Shown piece after piece: positions 1 through 8,559 of a stretch of 64,000 nt of DNA. The notes below the pieces were generated by a model. That model was not told the origin of the DNA. It was given only the letters and a program-made list of their open reading frames with translations, and did no database searches. Positions within the stretch are counted from its first letter, which is position 1, and every line of letters begins with the position of its first letter. Position numbers and translations under genes: made by a program. Origin of the DNA: Croceitalea rosinachiae (GTDB lineage Bacteria > Bacteroidota > Bacteroidia > Flavobacteriales > Flavobacteriaceae); NCBI RefSeq assembly GCF_031846445.1, contig NZ_JAVRHR010000001.1, positions 1,364,001-1,428,000 of the forward strand, written 5' to 3'.

Positions 1-85
1 AAATGCTACTTTTCAAAATAAAGAGAATATGACCAAAGAAGAGTTTGAAACTACGGCCGCATTAATAAGAAAGCAGCTTAAATAA
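1..85 (+). CDS. 3' end of an unrecognised gene (partial)
   Basis: An open frame enters from the left edge and ends at TAA 83-85. The last residues include MTKEEFETTAALIRKQLK, a charged, probably helical tail. Too little is visible to name a family. Its stop lies inside the last codons of the convergent zinc-ribbon gene, giving an 8 bp tail-to-tail overlap. It could also be a chance open frame, although the tight convergent packing matches the rest of the window. Confidence 0.4.
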   Translation, partial: NATFQNKENMTKEEFETTAALIRKQLK

Positions 86-428
86 TACCTTCAAAATGCA
101 TATAGATTGCACCCGCGACTAATGCTACGAATAACAAAATAAGCACAAAAAATAGCGTGGTAAAACGAACAGAAGTTTTATCAGGTTCTACCAATTTATT
201 GTAGTATTCATAAACGCGCTCAATATCTGGAGTCCAGTTTACGGGGTAAATCATTGAGAAACACTTTTTACACTTGATTTCATTGGTAACCTCTGCAGTA
301 GTTTTATGAAAAAAGGGATTATACGTGTGTTTTTGGTAAAAGGAAAGTTTTAGCTCTTGGTTAAAGCATTCAGGACAGTTATTGGTAATATCTGCCTCTT
401 TGATAACCACCATTTTTTGCTTTGCCAT
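78..428 (-). CDS. Zinc-ribbon protein with one C-terminal membrane helix
   Basis: A 116-residue protein with two CxxC pairs (C18/C21 and C53/C56) that would form a zinc ribbon, followed by a hydrophobic segment at about residues 90-110 and a very short tail. The likely topology is a cytoplasmic metal-binding head anchored by a single tail helix. I do not recognise a named function. Its ATG is only 2 bp past the stop of the sensor kinase upstream on the same strand, so the two are very probably one transcript, and it may be an accessory of that kinase. The family looks like a small conserved Flavobacteriia protein, but that is recognition only. Confidence 0.75.
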   Translation of the reverse strand: MAKQKMVVIKEADITNNCPECFNQELKLSFYQKHTYNPFFHKTTAEVTNEIKCKKCFSMIYPVNWTPDIERVYEYYNKLVEPDKTSVRFTTLFFVLILLFVALVAGAIYMHFEGII

Positions 429-430
429 AA

Positions 431-1579
431 CTAAACAACCGCTTTAAATGAAATTTGCATAATCGTACCCTCTTTACTTGATGAAAGTACTTTCACCTTT
501 CCTTTATGATATTCTTCAATAATTCTTTTAACGAGTGAAAGACCTAATCCCCAGCCCCTCTTTTTAGAAGTTACTCCCGGATTAAAGATGGTCTGGTAAT
601 CACTTTTAAGAATTCCATGTCCAGTATCAGAAATCATAACGTTCACAAAATTTCCACTTTGCTCTATTTGAATGGCAATGTTTCCCTTGCCCTTCATAGC
701 ATCTATACCATTCTTAACGAGATTTTCTATGCTCCAATTGTATAAGGGTAGATTTAAAAGCACTGAAAGTTCATTAATATCAGAGCTGAACGAAAAATGA
801 ATAAGCTTTGAACTTCGTCTTTTTAGGTATTGATAGGCTTTTTCGGTTTCAGAGACAATATCATGGGGTTTCAGTTCAGGAACGGAACCTACTTTTGAAA
901 AACGCTCCGTAATCGTCTGCAAGCGGTCAATATCTTTCTCAATCTCTTTTGTAATATCCGGATTGATGTTCTCTGATTTTAAAATTTCATTCCAACCCAA
1001 AAGCGAGGTCAAAGGTGTACCTATTTGGTGAGCGGTTTCTTTTGCCATACCGGCCCACAATTTGTTTTGTTCTGAGGCCTTGTTGGTTTTAAAAAAGAAG
1101 AAAATTACCGTACCAAAAAGAAATATGATCAGTAATAGGGCAACGGGATAGTATTTGAGTTTGTTGAGTACTTCAGAATTGCCATAATAAAGGGTGGCAA
1201 GCTCTTCCCCCTTATACCTCATTAAAATGGGTTCATTCTCATTTTTAAATTTTTTGATTTTCTTTCGGATTTGAATCGTATCCAAATCAGCATCTACAAG
1301 AAGGTTATGCGTTTTTATCGACCCATCTTTAGTCACCAATATCATTGGTGTAGAAGTATTGTTTTGTAGAATTTGAACAGGTAGATTCCCTAATTCTTCA
1401 TCTACGGGGGCATTGTCAATCTCCGCTTGCGCCGCTGCCCAATTCTCAATTTTTAAACGTTCTTCTTGTTTGAATTTTTCGAAGAAAATATTTGTATTCC
1501 AAAGGATTAGGCTTACAATTACAAAAGCTGAAATCAGTAGAATGACATTCGAAGTCCTTTTTTTTGGATTGAATTTCAT
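431..1579 (-). CDS. Orphan sensor histidine kinase
   Basis: Membrane sensor kinase of 382 residues. There are two membrane helices at about residues 11-29 and 144-163, enclosing an extracytoplasmic domain of roughly 115 residues. The H-box lies in AKETAHQIGTPLTSL, with the phospho-accepting His at about 184. The ATPase domain follows, with an N-box around 282-295 (ENLVKNGIDAM), G1 (DTGHG) near 318 and G2 (GWGLGL) near 342. No HAMP or PAS domain is evident. I start it at the ATG ending at 1579 rather than the longer TTG frame from 1618, because a TATCTTTG promoter box sits at 605-598 of kilobase 1, inside that extension. No response regulator is adjacent, so its partner is elsewhere. Confidence 0.88.
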   Translation of the reverse strand: MKFNPKKRTSNVILLISAFVIVSLILWNTNIFFEKFKQEERLKIENWAAAQAEIDNAPVDEELGNLPVQILQNNTSTPMILVTKDGSIKTHNLLVDADLDTIQIRKKIKKFKNENEPILMRYKGEELATLYYGNSEVLNKLKYYPVALLLIIFLFGTVIFFFFKTNKASEQNKLWAGMAKETAHQIGTPLTSLLGWNEILKSENINPDITKEIEKDIDRLQTITERFSKVGSVPELKPHDIVSETEKAYQYLKRRSSKLIHFSFSSDINELSVLLNLPLYNWSIENLVKNGIDAMKGKGNIAIQIEQSGNFVNVMISDTGHGILKSDYQTIFNPGVTSKKRGWGLGLSLVKRIIEEYHKGKVKVLSSSKEGTIMQISFKAVV

Positions 1580-1597
1580 TAAAATTCGTATTGCTAT

Positions 1598-1605
1598 CAA
1601 AGATA
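1598..1605 (-). promoter_or_regulatory. Candidate -7 box of the sensor kinase operon
   Basis: On the minus strand this reads TATCTTTG, a full match to the Bacteroidota TAnnTTTG element. It lies 18 bp upstream of the ATG chosen for the kinase. No well-spaced TTG -33 element is clear. Confidence 0.4.
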
Positions 1606-1650
1606 ACGCAAAAAGCAAACAATTGTTGAAAACCTGAATTACTTAACCGT

Positions 1651-1679
1651 TTGAAAACTGGTGATTTTGTGTATTTTTG
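1651..1679 (+). promoter_or_regulatory. Bacteroidota-type promoter for the DUF3127 gene
   Basis: TTG at 1651-1653, an 18 bp spacer and TATTTTTG at 1672-1679. This matches the TTG/TAnnTTTG pattern of Bacteroidota housekeeping promoters and lies 23 bp upstream of the ATG. Confidence 0.6.
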
Positions 1680-1702
1680 AACCTTAAATTAAATGCTCAA
1701 AT

Positions 1703-2080
1703 ATGGAAGTTCAAGGAAGAATCAAAATGATAGATGAAACCAAAACCTATGGCAACAATGGTTTTAGAAAGCGTGAAGTGGTGATTACTACAGAAGAACA
1801 ATATCCGCAGCATATTTTGGTCGAATTTGTGCAAGACAAATGTGATTTGTTGAACAGCTATAGTGAAGGCCAAATGGTAAAAATCAGTATTAATTTGCGC
1901 GGTCGCGAATGGGTGAACCCTCAAGGCGAGACCAAGTATTTTAACTCTATTCAAGGGTGGAGAATTGAAAACCTGCAACAAGAAACTTCAACAGAGGGTA
2001 TGCCACCAGTACCTCCAATGGAAGCCTTTGAGCCAGCTGATAACTTGAATGAAGAAGAGCATGATGACCTTCCGTTCTAA
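1703..2080 (+). CDS. DUF3127 protein, SSB-like OB-fold with acidic tail
   Basis: A 125-residue protein recognised as DUF3127, a Bacteroidota family predicted to adopt an OB fold like single-stranded-DNA-binding proteins. The first 95 residues carry the conserved beta-rich core (EVQGRIKMI near the start, NLRGREW and FNSIQGWRIE later). Residues 96-125 are a low-complexity, Pro- and acid-rich linker ending in DDLPF. That ending closely resembles the SSB C-terminal tip (DDDIPF) that docks repair and replication proteins. It has its own promoter, and the AtoE gene starts 3 bp after the stop, so both could be co-transcribed. Nucleic-acid binding is inferred. Confidence 0.85.
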   Translation: MEVQGRIKMIDETKTYGNNGFRKREVVITTEEQYPQHILVEFVQDKCDLLNSYSEGQMVKISINLRGREWVNPQGETKYFNSIQGWRIENLQQETSTEGMPPVPPMEAFEPADNLNEEEHDDLPF

Positions 2081-2083
2081 CGG

Positions 2084-3454
2084 ATGAGGCTTTCAAAGCT
2101 TATAGAAAATATATTTAGAAGGTTTTTGCCTTCGCCTTTTACCATTGCGATTCTCCTGACGGTATTGACCATTGTTCTCACGCTGATCTTTACTGAAAAC
2201 AAAACGGAAAACAATCATTTATTTACCATTCTCTCGTATTGGGAAGACGGTATTTGGAACAACGGTCTTTTGGTCTTTGCTTACCAAATGATGCTGATTT
2301 TGGTACTGGGCCATGTCTTGGTTTTAAGCAAGCCAATGGAACGTTTGATTCTAGGTATTACGAAGTTCGTTCAGAATACTTCAACTGCTGCTGTTTTGGT
2401 TGCCTTGCCCACCATGTTGGTTTCGTTTTTTAATTGGGGGTTAGGCCTCATTTTCGGGGCCATTTTAGCTCGAAAGGTTGGGGAATATGCCCAATCAAAG
2501 GCTATCCCTATCAATTACCCATTAATTGGTGCTTGTGGTTACGTTGGGCTTATGGTCTGGCATGGGGGTATTAGTGGTTCAGCACCAATTAAAGCTTCAG
2601 AAGCAGGTCATATCAAAAGCTTGTTGGCTGGCAATGAAAATCTACTGGCTAGATTACCCGACGCCATTTCAACCTCATCGACCGTATTCAGCTTGTCAAA
2701 TCTTTTGATATTTAGTTCAGTGGTCATCGCTATTTCGGTATTGGTATACTACTTGGGTAGAAAGGCTGCAACTTCAAAAATTGAACTTCCTGCATATCAT
2801 TTTACGCCATTGGAGAAAAAAGACCTGTCGGGGGCGGAACGATTAGATCATTCAAAAGTACTGTCCATAGGTTTTGCCGTTTTGATTTTGATGGCATTTT
2901 TTGTGCAATACTTACCTGCGCTACGACAACTGAACATTACCCCTAATATGCTTAATTTTTTTATGTTGGGCTTGGCAATACTCCTACACGGAAGCTTTAA
3001 GAGTTTTTTAAACGCTGTTGAAGATGCCATTGGTGATATTGCCGGAATTTTAATTCAGTTTCCACTATACTTTGGTATTATGGGCATTATGGCCAATAGC
3101 GCCATGATCAATCAGATTTCAGATTTTTTTGTTTCTATAAGTACCGAAACCACCCTGCCGATATTTACTTTTTTAAGCGCAGGAATTGTAAATGTATTTG
3201 TACCCAGTGGGGGTGGGCAGTGGGCCATTCAGGGGCCATTGGTGCTACAATCTGCTTTGCAGCTCAACGTACCCTTATCAAAGGCTATTATGGCGCTTTC
3301 TTATGGGGATCAAATCACCAATATGCTGCAACCTTTCTGGGCATTGCCCTTACTGGGCATTACAAAGCTAAAGGCCAAAGAGATTCTTCCATATACGCTC
3401 TTATTTATGCTAGTGGGTAGTATAGTTTATATTTTGGGTCTGCTTCTTTTCTAA
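2084..3454 (+). CDS. atoE: Short-chain fatty acid transporter, AtoE family
   Basis: Polytopic inner-membrane protein of 456 residues resembling AtoE/TIGR00366, the short-chain fatty-acid permease family. It is hydrophobic throughout, with about 11-12 predicted helices. Gly-rich conserved stretches include FNWGLGLIFGAILARKVG, the WHGGISGSAP region and VPSGGGQWAIQGP. Length agrees with the family (about 440-460). The likely role is uptake of butyrate- or acetoacetate-like acids. No beta-oxidation or CoA-transferase genes adjoin it, so the substrate is not supported by context. It begins 3 bp after the DUF3127 stop. Confidence 0.85.
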   Translation: MRLSKLIENIFRRFLPSPFTIAILLTVLTIVLTLIFTENKTENNHLFTILSYWEDGIWNNGLLVFAYQMMLILVLGHVLVLSKPMERLILGITKFVQNTSTAAVLVALPTMLVSFFNWGLGLIFGAILARKVGEYAQSKAIPINYPLIGACGYVGLMVWHGGISGSAPIKASEAGHIKSLLAGNENLLARLPDAISTSSTVFSLSNLLIFSSVVIAISVLVYYLGRKAATSKIELPAYHFTPLEKKDLSGAERLDHSKVLSIGFAVLILMAFFVQYLPALRQLNITPNMLNFFMLGLAILLHGSFKSFLNAVEDAIGDIAGILIQFPLYFGIMGIMANSAMINQISDFFVSISTETTLPIFTFLSAGIVNVFVPSGGGQWAIQGPLVLQSALQLNVPLSKAIMALSYGDQITNMLQPFWALPLLGITKLKAKEILPYTLLFMLVGSIVYILGLLLF

Positions 3455-3581
3455 GAAGAATTTAACTTTAACCAAAACCTAAAGTGGGACACTAAATATC
3501 TCAATATGCATATCTACCAGGAATAAAGCTGTATTTTAGTTATGATAAAATAAGTTGGGCACAAGCAGAAAAAATAAATGC

Positions 3582-5297
3582 ATGAATCATTTAGATACAT
3601 TTAAGAAACAACTGGAAATAATTGACCAATTTGGCGTAGGCAATGCACATTTAGCTTGGGTAATGAGCCTATACATGGACCATCCTTCTGCATTAACATT
3701 AGGTTCAGAAGGAATTACTGATGGTGGCGACGATAAGAAAATTGATTTCATAAAATTAGATTATGACCTAAGAAAAATTGTTTTTGCACAAGGATATCAC
3801 ACGAGTAAAACTGTGGAAAGTGCACCGGCAAATAAAGCATCCGATTTAAATACTGCTTCTGCTTGGTTAATCTCGGGCGATACAAGCCAAGTTCCTGATA
3901 ACCTAAAGTCAATAATTGAAGAATGCAGAACAGCAATTTCTGAAAATGAAATCGACCAGATAGAATTGCTCTATGTTCATAATTTACCAGAATCAGTAAA
4001 CGTAAGTAAAGAATTGGATACAGCTGCCAAGCACCTAACTAATTCTTTGCCAAATGAACTAGAGATTACAGTATTGTATAAAGAGCTTGGCCTTGAAAAT
4101 ACAGAAAGACTGTATTTAGTGCAAGAGTCGTCAATCATTGTTCAAGATACGATAGACTGTCCTGCTAAAATTCAATATCAAGAGACAGGACCAAATTGGA
4201 CTGCTAGTATAATGTCCGTTCCAGGATATTGGCTTCGTGACTTATTTTTAATCCACGGAGATGAACTATTCTCGGCAAATTATCGCGGATTTTTAGGTGT
4301 AAGTAGAAGAAAAAAAATTAATTCAGGTATAAAAACAACAGCAGAGAAACAACCTCAAAATTTTTGGGTTTTTAATAATGGTATTACAATTCTAACTACT
4401 AAAATTACAAAGGAAAAATCTGGTGTTAAAATTGAAGGAATCTCTATAATAAACGGAGCTCAAACTACAGGTTCTATTGGTTCACTCGATGGTTCTATTG
4501 ACCTTAATAATGTTAAGGTGTTGGCGAGAGTGATTGAATGCTCGGACCACAAGACCATTGACGAAATTGTTAAATATAACAACACTCAGAACAAAATCAC
4601 CACTTGGGATAAGTTCAGCAATGACCCTCAACAAAAAAGAATTCAAGAAGAGTTTTCAAATTTTGGCCATAATTATTCTCTGAAAAGAGGCTTTGACAAT
4701 AATTCACATTTAGGGATTGAAGTTGTGGCCCAACCTGCAATTGCATTAGAAGGTCATTTTCAAGAAGCAAATGGTGGTAAAAATGGTGTATTTGAAAGTG
4801 ATAAAATGTATCGCACAGCTTTTGAAGATAAGAAAGCTAAACATCTTTTGTTCGCATACATTATTGCTAGAGCAATGGACGAAAGGAGAAATGAATTAAA
4901 GAGAAAACAATCAGACAGCTCGATAATTGAACTTGAACAAAAACAGTTAGTATTACTAAGAAACCTAAGATTCAAATACTTCTTTATTAGTGTATTTGGT
5001 AAAACACTAGACGTAGTTCAAGGCAAAAATGTTGATTTGAGCCAAATTGGTTTTACACCAAACTACTCTAAAGCAAAGAATAAAAGTCTAAATGACTTGA
5101 TTGCAGAAATTTTGCCAGTTATCAATCTTGTGCTGACCTATTCTTCGACTTTTATTTCTGAAGATTTCGGAGAATATATAAGGAAAGAAAACGCTGCAAA
5201 AATCTTATCAGACCAAGTTAAATCGATTATTTATGCTCAAGAATCTGCAAATCCTTCGCCTGTAATAGAAAGTTTTAGACAAATCTTATGTGAATAA
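3582..5297 (+). CDS. AIPR-family (abortive infection phage resistance) protein
   Basis: A 571-residue protein recognised as AIPR (PF10592). The diagnostic core is present: FRGFLGVSRRKKIN-like approach (here NYRGFLGVSRRKKIN), FWVFNNGITIL near residue 265 and ISIINGAQTTGSIG near 290, followed by KYNNTQNKI. AIPR proteins are associated with abortive phage resistance, originally from lactococcal AbiQ/Abi-type plasmid systems, and often lie near restriction or DISARM-like genes; the biochemical activity is not settled. I use the ATG at 3582 rather than an in-frame TTG at 3555. The neighbours are core genes on both sides plus the CPBP protease downstream, so this looks like acquired cargo. No methylase or nuclease partner is present. 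Confidence 0.85.
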   Translation: MNHLDTFKKQLEIIDQFGVGNAHLAWVMSLYMDHPSALTLGSEGITDGGDDKKIDFIKLDYDLRKIVFAQGYHTSKTVESAPANKASDLNTASAWLISGDTSQVPDNLKSIIEECRTAISENEIDQIELLYVHNLPESVNVSKELDTAAKHLTNSLPNELEITVLYKELGLENTERLYLVQESSIIVQDTIDCPAKIQYQETGPNWTASIMSVPGYWLRDLFLIHGDELFSANYRGFLGVSRRKKINSGIKTTAEKQPQNFWVFNNGITILTTKITKEKSGVKIEGISIINGAQTTGSIGSLDGSIDLNNVKVLARVIECSDHKTIDEIVKYNNTQNKITTWDKFSNDPQQKRIQEEFSNFGHNYSLKRGFDNNSHLGIEVVAQPAIALEGHFQEANGGKNGVFESDKMYRTAFEDKKAKHLLFAYIIARAMDERRNELKRKQSDSSIIELEQKQLVLLRNLRFKYFFISVFGKTLDVVQGKNVDLSQIGFTPNYSKAKNKSLNDLIAEILPVINLVLTYSSTFISEDFGEYIRKENAAKILSDQVKSIIYAQESANPSPVIESFRQILCE

Positions 5298-5452
5298 TGG
5301 CAATACCTTTGCTGAATTAGAGCTATAAGTAATGCTGTTAAAAGTGAGAATATTAGAGTAAATACACTAGATTGAAAAATCGATAAACGGAAAATAAAGT
5401 GCCTTGAAATCCCGCGCTAAAAATAGCCGAGACAGTTGCAAAGTATTTAAAT
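5298..5452. other. Spacer between the AIPR and CPBP genes
   Basis: 155 bp with no credible gene. It has a locally GC-rich patch (CCCGCGCTAAAAATAGCCG around 5410-5430) unlike the AT-rich surroundings. This may be a remnant of a junction or cassette boundary, but no clear repeat copy was found at the other cassette edges. Confidence 0.3.
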
Positions 5453-6112
5453 ATGACAATACCTAAGTCGATATTCCAAACAATTCTATTCTTAGTTATT
5501 TTGGAATTGATAGGTACATGGGTTCTGTTTGGCGTACACTTTGACATTTTTGAACTGATTCTAAGGTCTAAGTTCATCAATTCATTGCCTCAGTTATTAA
5601 TTATCCTCTATTTTCTATACAGAGTTAACGGATTACACGGATTAGTAATCTCTAAAACATTTTTTAAATTTTATCTTTTTGCCTTATTACTAGGAATATC
5701 TGCTCCATTTATTCAGGAAATACTGAAGATTCTTTATTACCAAGAAATACCGATTAATCTTTTTCAATTTCAATTAGATTTTAGCGAGTTAATGAAATTG
5801 AACTCGATTGCAGGTATGTTGATTATTCCTTTTTCCGAGGAATTTTTCTTCAGACATTATATTCAAAAAGGGCTTCAAGAAAAATATATGCCCCTAATCT
5901 CGATTTTAGTCACATCTGTTCTTTTTGGAGCAATACATCTGACTAATTTTATTTACAATGAGGGAATGTTAGAGCCGAATTTTTATCAGTCTTTTGCCGC
6001 CTCTATTTTAGGAATCTTAACGGGAATACTATATTTCAAATCAAAATCCGTCGGACCGCCAATAATACTTCACATTATTTGGAACATGACTATATATATT
6101 ACTTTAACTTAA
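5453..6112 (+). CDS. CPBP-family intramembrane metalloprotease
   Basis: A 219-residue membrane protein of the CPBP (CaaX protease and bacteriocin-processing, formerly 'Abi') family. The three conserved motifs are visible: EExxxR in EEFFFRHY near residue 130, FxxxH in LFGAIHLT near 158-163, and a C-terminal His/Asn in ILHIIWN near 204. These supply the two glutamates and two histidines of the glutamic-type intramembrane active site. There are about six to seven hydrophobic segments. Known relatives process bacteriocins, give self-immunity or cleave lipidated proteins. It follows the AIPR gene after 155 bp on the same strand, and both sit between core genes. A joint defence role is only inferred. 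Confidence 0.88.
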   Translation: MTIPKSIFQTILFLVILELIGTWVLFGVHFDIFELILRSKFINSLPQLLIILYFLYRVNGLHGLVISKTFFKFYLFALLLGISAPFIQEILKILYYQEIPINLFQFQLDFSELMKLNSIAGMLIIPFSEEFFFRHYIQKGLQEKYMPLISILVTSVLFGAIHLTNFIYNEGMLEPNFYQSFAASILGILTGILYFKSKSVGPPIILHIIWNMTIYITLT

Positions 6113-6199
6113 ATAAACGATTTGCCAACAACGACTATAATTCCCTAGTTGAAACAACTTCTCGCGTAAAATACATAGCTTTATAAAAAAATTGCATCC

Positions 6200-6868
6200 A
6201 TGGAAAACAATGGAAAGAATAATCCTTTATTCTTTTTAGGTGACCGCTTGGAGTTTCCGCCTGTGTCCAATGCGAATTCAGATGGTTTACTTGCTGTTGG
6301 GGGTGATTTATCGCCTGAACGCTTACTGTTGGCGTACCAAAGTGGCATTTTCCCTTGGTTTAATGAAGATGCCCTTATTTTTTGGTGGAGCCCCGACCCT
6401 AGAATGGTACTTTTTCCTGAAAAAATAAAGGTTTCAAAAAGTATGCGTAAAGTGATTCGCGATACTGATTTTCGATTGACCAAGAACACTTGTTTTGAAC
6501 AGGTTATTGAGCAATGCGCTATACAAAAAAGAAAGGGGCAAGAGGGTACTTGGATAACTCCAAAAATGAAAGAGGCCTATCTCAACCTACATGAAAAAGG
6601 GTTTGCAAAGTCTTATGAGGTTTGGCAAAATGATGAATTGGTGGGTGGCCTATACGGTATTGATTTAGGCCACATTTTTTGCGGTGAGAGTATGTTCAGT
6701 TTGGTTTCAAATGCTTCTAAATATGCATTTATACATATGGTGAACGAATTTAAAGAACAAAACTACTTGCTTATAGATTGCCAATTACATACTAAACACT
6801 TAGAGAGTTTAGGAGCTCAAGAAATATCCCGTAAAGATTTCATTGAAATTTTGAAAAAACAGAATTAA
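6200..6868 (+). CDS. aat: Leucyl/phenylalanyl-tRNA--protein transferase
   Basis: L/F-transferase of 222 residues, which moves Leu or Phe from aminoacyl-tRNA to the N-terminal Arg or Lys of proteins, marking them for ClpS/ClpAP degradation (N-degron pathway). Typical motifs are seen: LLAVGGDLSPERLLLAYQ-type start (here GLLAVGGDLSPERLL), GIFPWF near 50, WWSPDPRMVL near 62, and later GGLYGIDLG and FCGESMFS. Length is normal for the short family form. It marks the return to core genome after the AIPR/CPBP pair. It converges with the alpha-glucosidase gene, with 6 bp between the ends. Confidence 0.96.
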   Translation: MENNGKNNPLFFLGDRLEFPPVSNANSDGLLAVGGDLSPERLLLAYQSGIFPWFNEDALIFWWSPDPRMVLFPEKIKVSKSMRKVIRDTDFRLTKNTCFEQVIEQCAIQKRKGQEGTWITPKMKEAYLNLHEKGFAKSYEVWQNDELVGGLYGIDLGHIFCGESMFSLVSNASKYAFIHMVNEFKEQNYLLIDCQLHTKHLESLGAQEISRKDFIEILKKQN

Positions 6869-6874
6869 GGGCGA

Positions 6875-8533
6875 TTATATCCGTTTTAAGATTTTAGTCT
6901 GCCAAGCTTCCAATTCAAAATTAGCTTGTTGTCCTTGAGCCATATTAGATTTAAGAACTTTATAGTTGTCTTCGTTCAAATCGTAGCCCCAATGGATTTT
7001 CTTATCAGAAAAGTTGTGAAGCACCAAAAATTCATTTGCTTTATCCCATCGTCTATAGGCGTAAATAGACGGATTATCTAAATCTAAGCATTCATAATCC
7101 CCATAGACAAAGGTCTTGTTTGCCTTTCTAAAGGCAATCATGTCCCGATAATAATTCAAGATGGAATTTGGGTCGTTTTCTTGGGTCGCTACATTGATGT
7201 TCTTATGATTAGGGTTGGTTTTAAGCCATGGTATTCCCTCGGTAAAACCCGCATTGGCATCAGAACTCCATTGCATTGGGGTACGGGCATTGTCTCTACT
7301 TTGTATATGAACAATATGGAGAAATTCTTCCATGTCTTGGCCTTCTTCTTCAGCTGCCTTCCAAGCATTTAGGGTCTCTACATCGTTATAATCTTCAATG
7401 CTGTCATAAGCGACATTGGTCATCCCTATCTCATCACCTTGGTATACATAAACGGTTCCCCTTAGCGTAAGCAACAAGGTCGCCAAAAGTTTGGCAGAAG
7501 GTTTACGGTACTCTTGGTCGTTTCCAAAACGAGAGACCATTCTACTAAAATCATGGCTGCCCAAAAAGATGCTACCCCAACCTTTATTTTTTAATGCCTT
7601 GTCCCAATTATTGAAAACCGTTTTAAAAGTCTTAAAATCAATGGGTATGGGGTCGTATTTTCCACCAACACCGCAATCAATGAACATATGGTCAAAATGA
7701 AATACCATATTGAGTTCTTCTCGCGATGCATCAACATATAAAGGTCCATTTGCTAAATCAATGCCCGGACCTTCACCTACGGTCATGATATCATATTTGC
7801 TGAGCACTTCTTGATTCATCTCATGGAGATACTGATGAATTTTTGGTCCATTTGCATAATAATTGATGATGGTTTCCTGAAACTTTTCATGTTCAGAATT
7901 AGGGTAGCCATCTGGTTTTGAAATCAATGAAATCACATCCATACGAAATCCATCTACCCCTTTTTTAAACCAGTACTCAACGACATCAAAGATTTCTTTT
8001 CGAACTTTTGGGTTCTCCCAATTAAGGTCAGGCTGCTTTTTAGTGAAATAGTGCAAGTAATATTGATCGGTCGTGCTATCATACTCCCAAGTACTTCCGT
8101 TAAAAAAAGACTCCCAATTGTTTGGTGGACCGTCATTTTGACCATCTTTCCAGATGTAATAATCGCGATAAGGATTAGATTTTGATTTCTTTGACTCAGT
8201 AAACCAATAATGCTCATCTGAGGTATGGTTGGCGACCAAATCCATGACCAGTTTAAGACCTTTTTGGTGTGTTTTTTCTAATAACTCATCAAAGGCTTCT
8301 TGTCCGCCAAAATCATCAGATATTTTTCTGTAGTGGCTAATATCGTAGCCGTTGTCATCATTGGGCGATTCATAAACCGGACATAGCCAGATGACGTCAA
8401 CGCCTAGCGATTTGATATGGTCAAGCTTTTCGATGATACCATGAATATCACCTATACCGTTTCCGGTAGTATCTTTAAATGAACGCGGGTATATTTGATA
8501 TACCACACTCTCTTTCCACCAAGTTTTTTTCAT
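6875..8533 (-). CDS. GH13 alpha-glucosidase (oligo-1,6-glucosidase type)
   Basis: A 552-residue glycoside hydrolase family 13 enzyme. Conserved regions appear in order: DLVANHTSDEH (about residue 98), GFRMDVISLI with the Asp nucleophile (about 199), GEGPG with the acid/base Glu (about 252) and GSHDFSRMVSRFG with the transition-state Asp (about 325). The start KKTWWKESVVYQIYPRSF is typical of oligo-1,6-glucosidase, trehalose-6-phosphate hydrolase and related enzymes. No signal peptide, so it acts in the cytoplasm on imported alpha-glucosides. It lies 26 bp downstream of a sodium:solute symporter on the same strand, suggesting an uptake-and-hydrolysis pair. The exact sugar is not decidable here. 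Confidence 0.92.
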   Translation of the reverse strand: MKKTWWKESVVYQIYPRSFKDTTGNGIGDIHGIIEKLDHIKSLGVDVIWLCPVYESPNDDNGYDISHYRKISDDFGGQEAFDELLEKTHQKGLKLVMDLVANHTSDEHYWFTESKKSKSNPYRDYYIWKDGQNDGPPNNWESFFNGSTWEYDSTTDQYYLHYFTKKQPDLNWENPKVRKEIFDVVEYWFKKGVDGFRMDVISLISKPDGYPNSEHEKFQETIINYYANGPKIHQYLHEMNQEVLSKYDIMTVGEGPGIDLANGPLYVDASREELNMVFHFDHMFIDCGVGGKYDPIPIDFKTFKTVFNNWDKALKNKGWGSIFLGSHDFSRMVSRFGNDQEYRKPSAKLLATLLLTLRGTVYVYQGDEIGMTNVAYDSIEDYNDVETLNAWKAAEEEGQDMEEFLHIVHIQSRDNARTPMQWSSDANAGFTEGIPWLKTNPNHKNINVATQENDPNSILNYYRDMIAFRKANKTFVYGDYECLDLDNPSIYAYRRWDKANEFLVLHNFSDKKIHWGYDLNEDNYKVLKSNMAQGQQANFELEAWQTKILKRI

Positions 8534-8559
8534 TGATAACTTAGAAATCTAAATAGCAA

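Noticed and set aside
1697..1981. 94-residue minus-strand open frame
   Set aside because: It is the shadow of the DUF3127 gene, which has a promoter and a recognised domain.
3555..3581. TTG-started N-terminal extension of the AIPR gene
   Set aside because: A normal ATG follows nine codons later and the extension looks like ordinary leader sequence.
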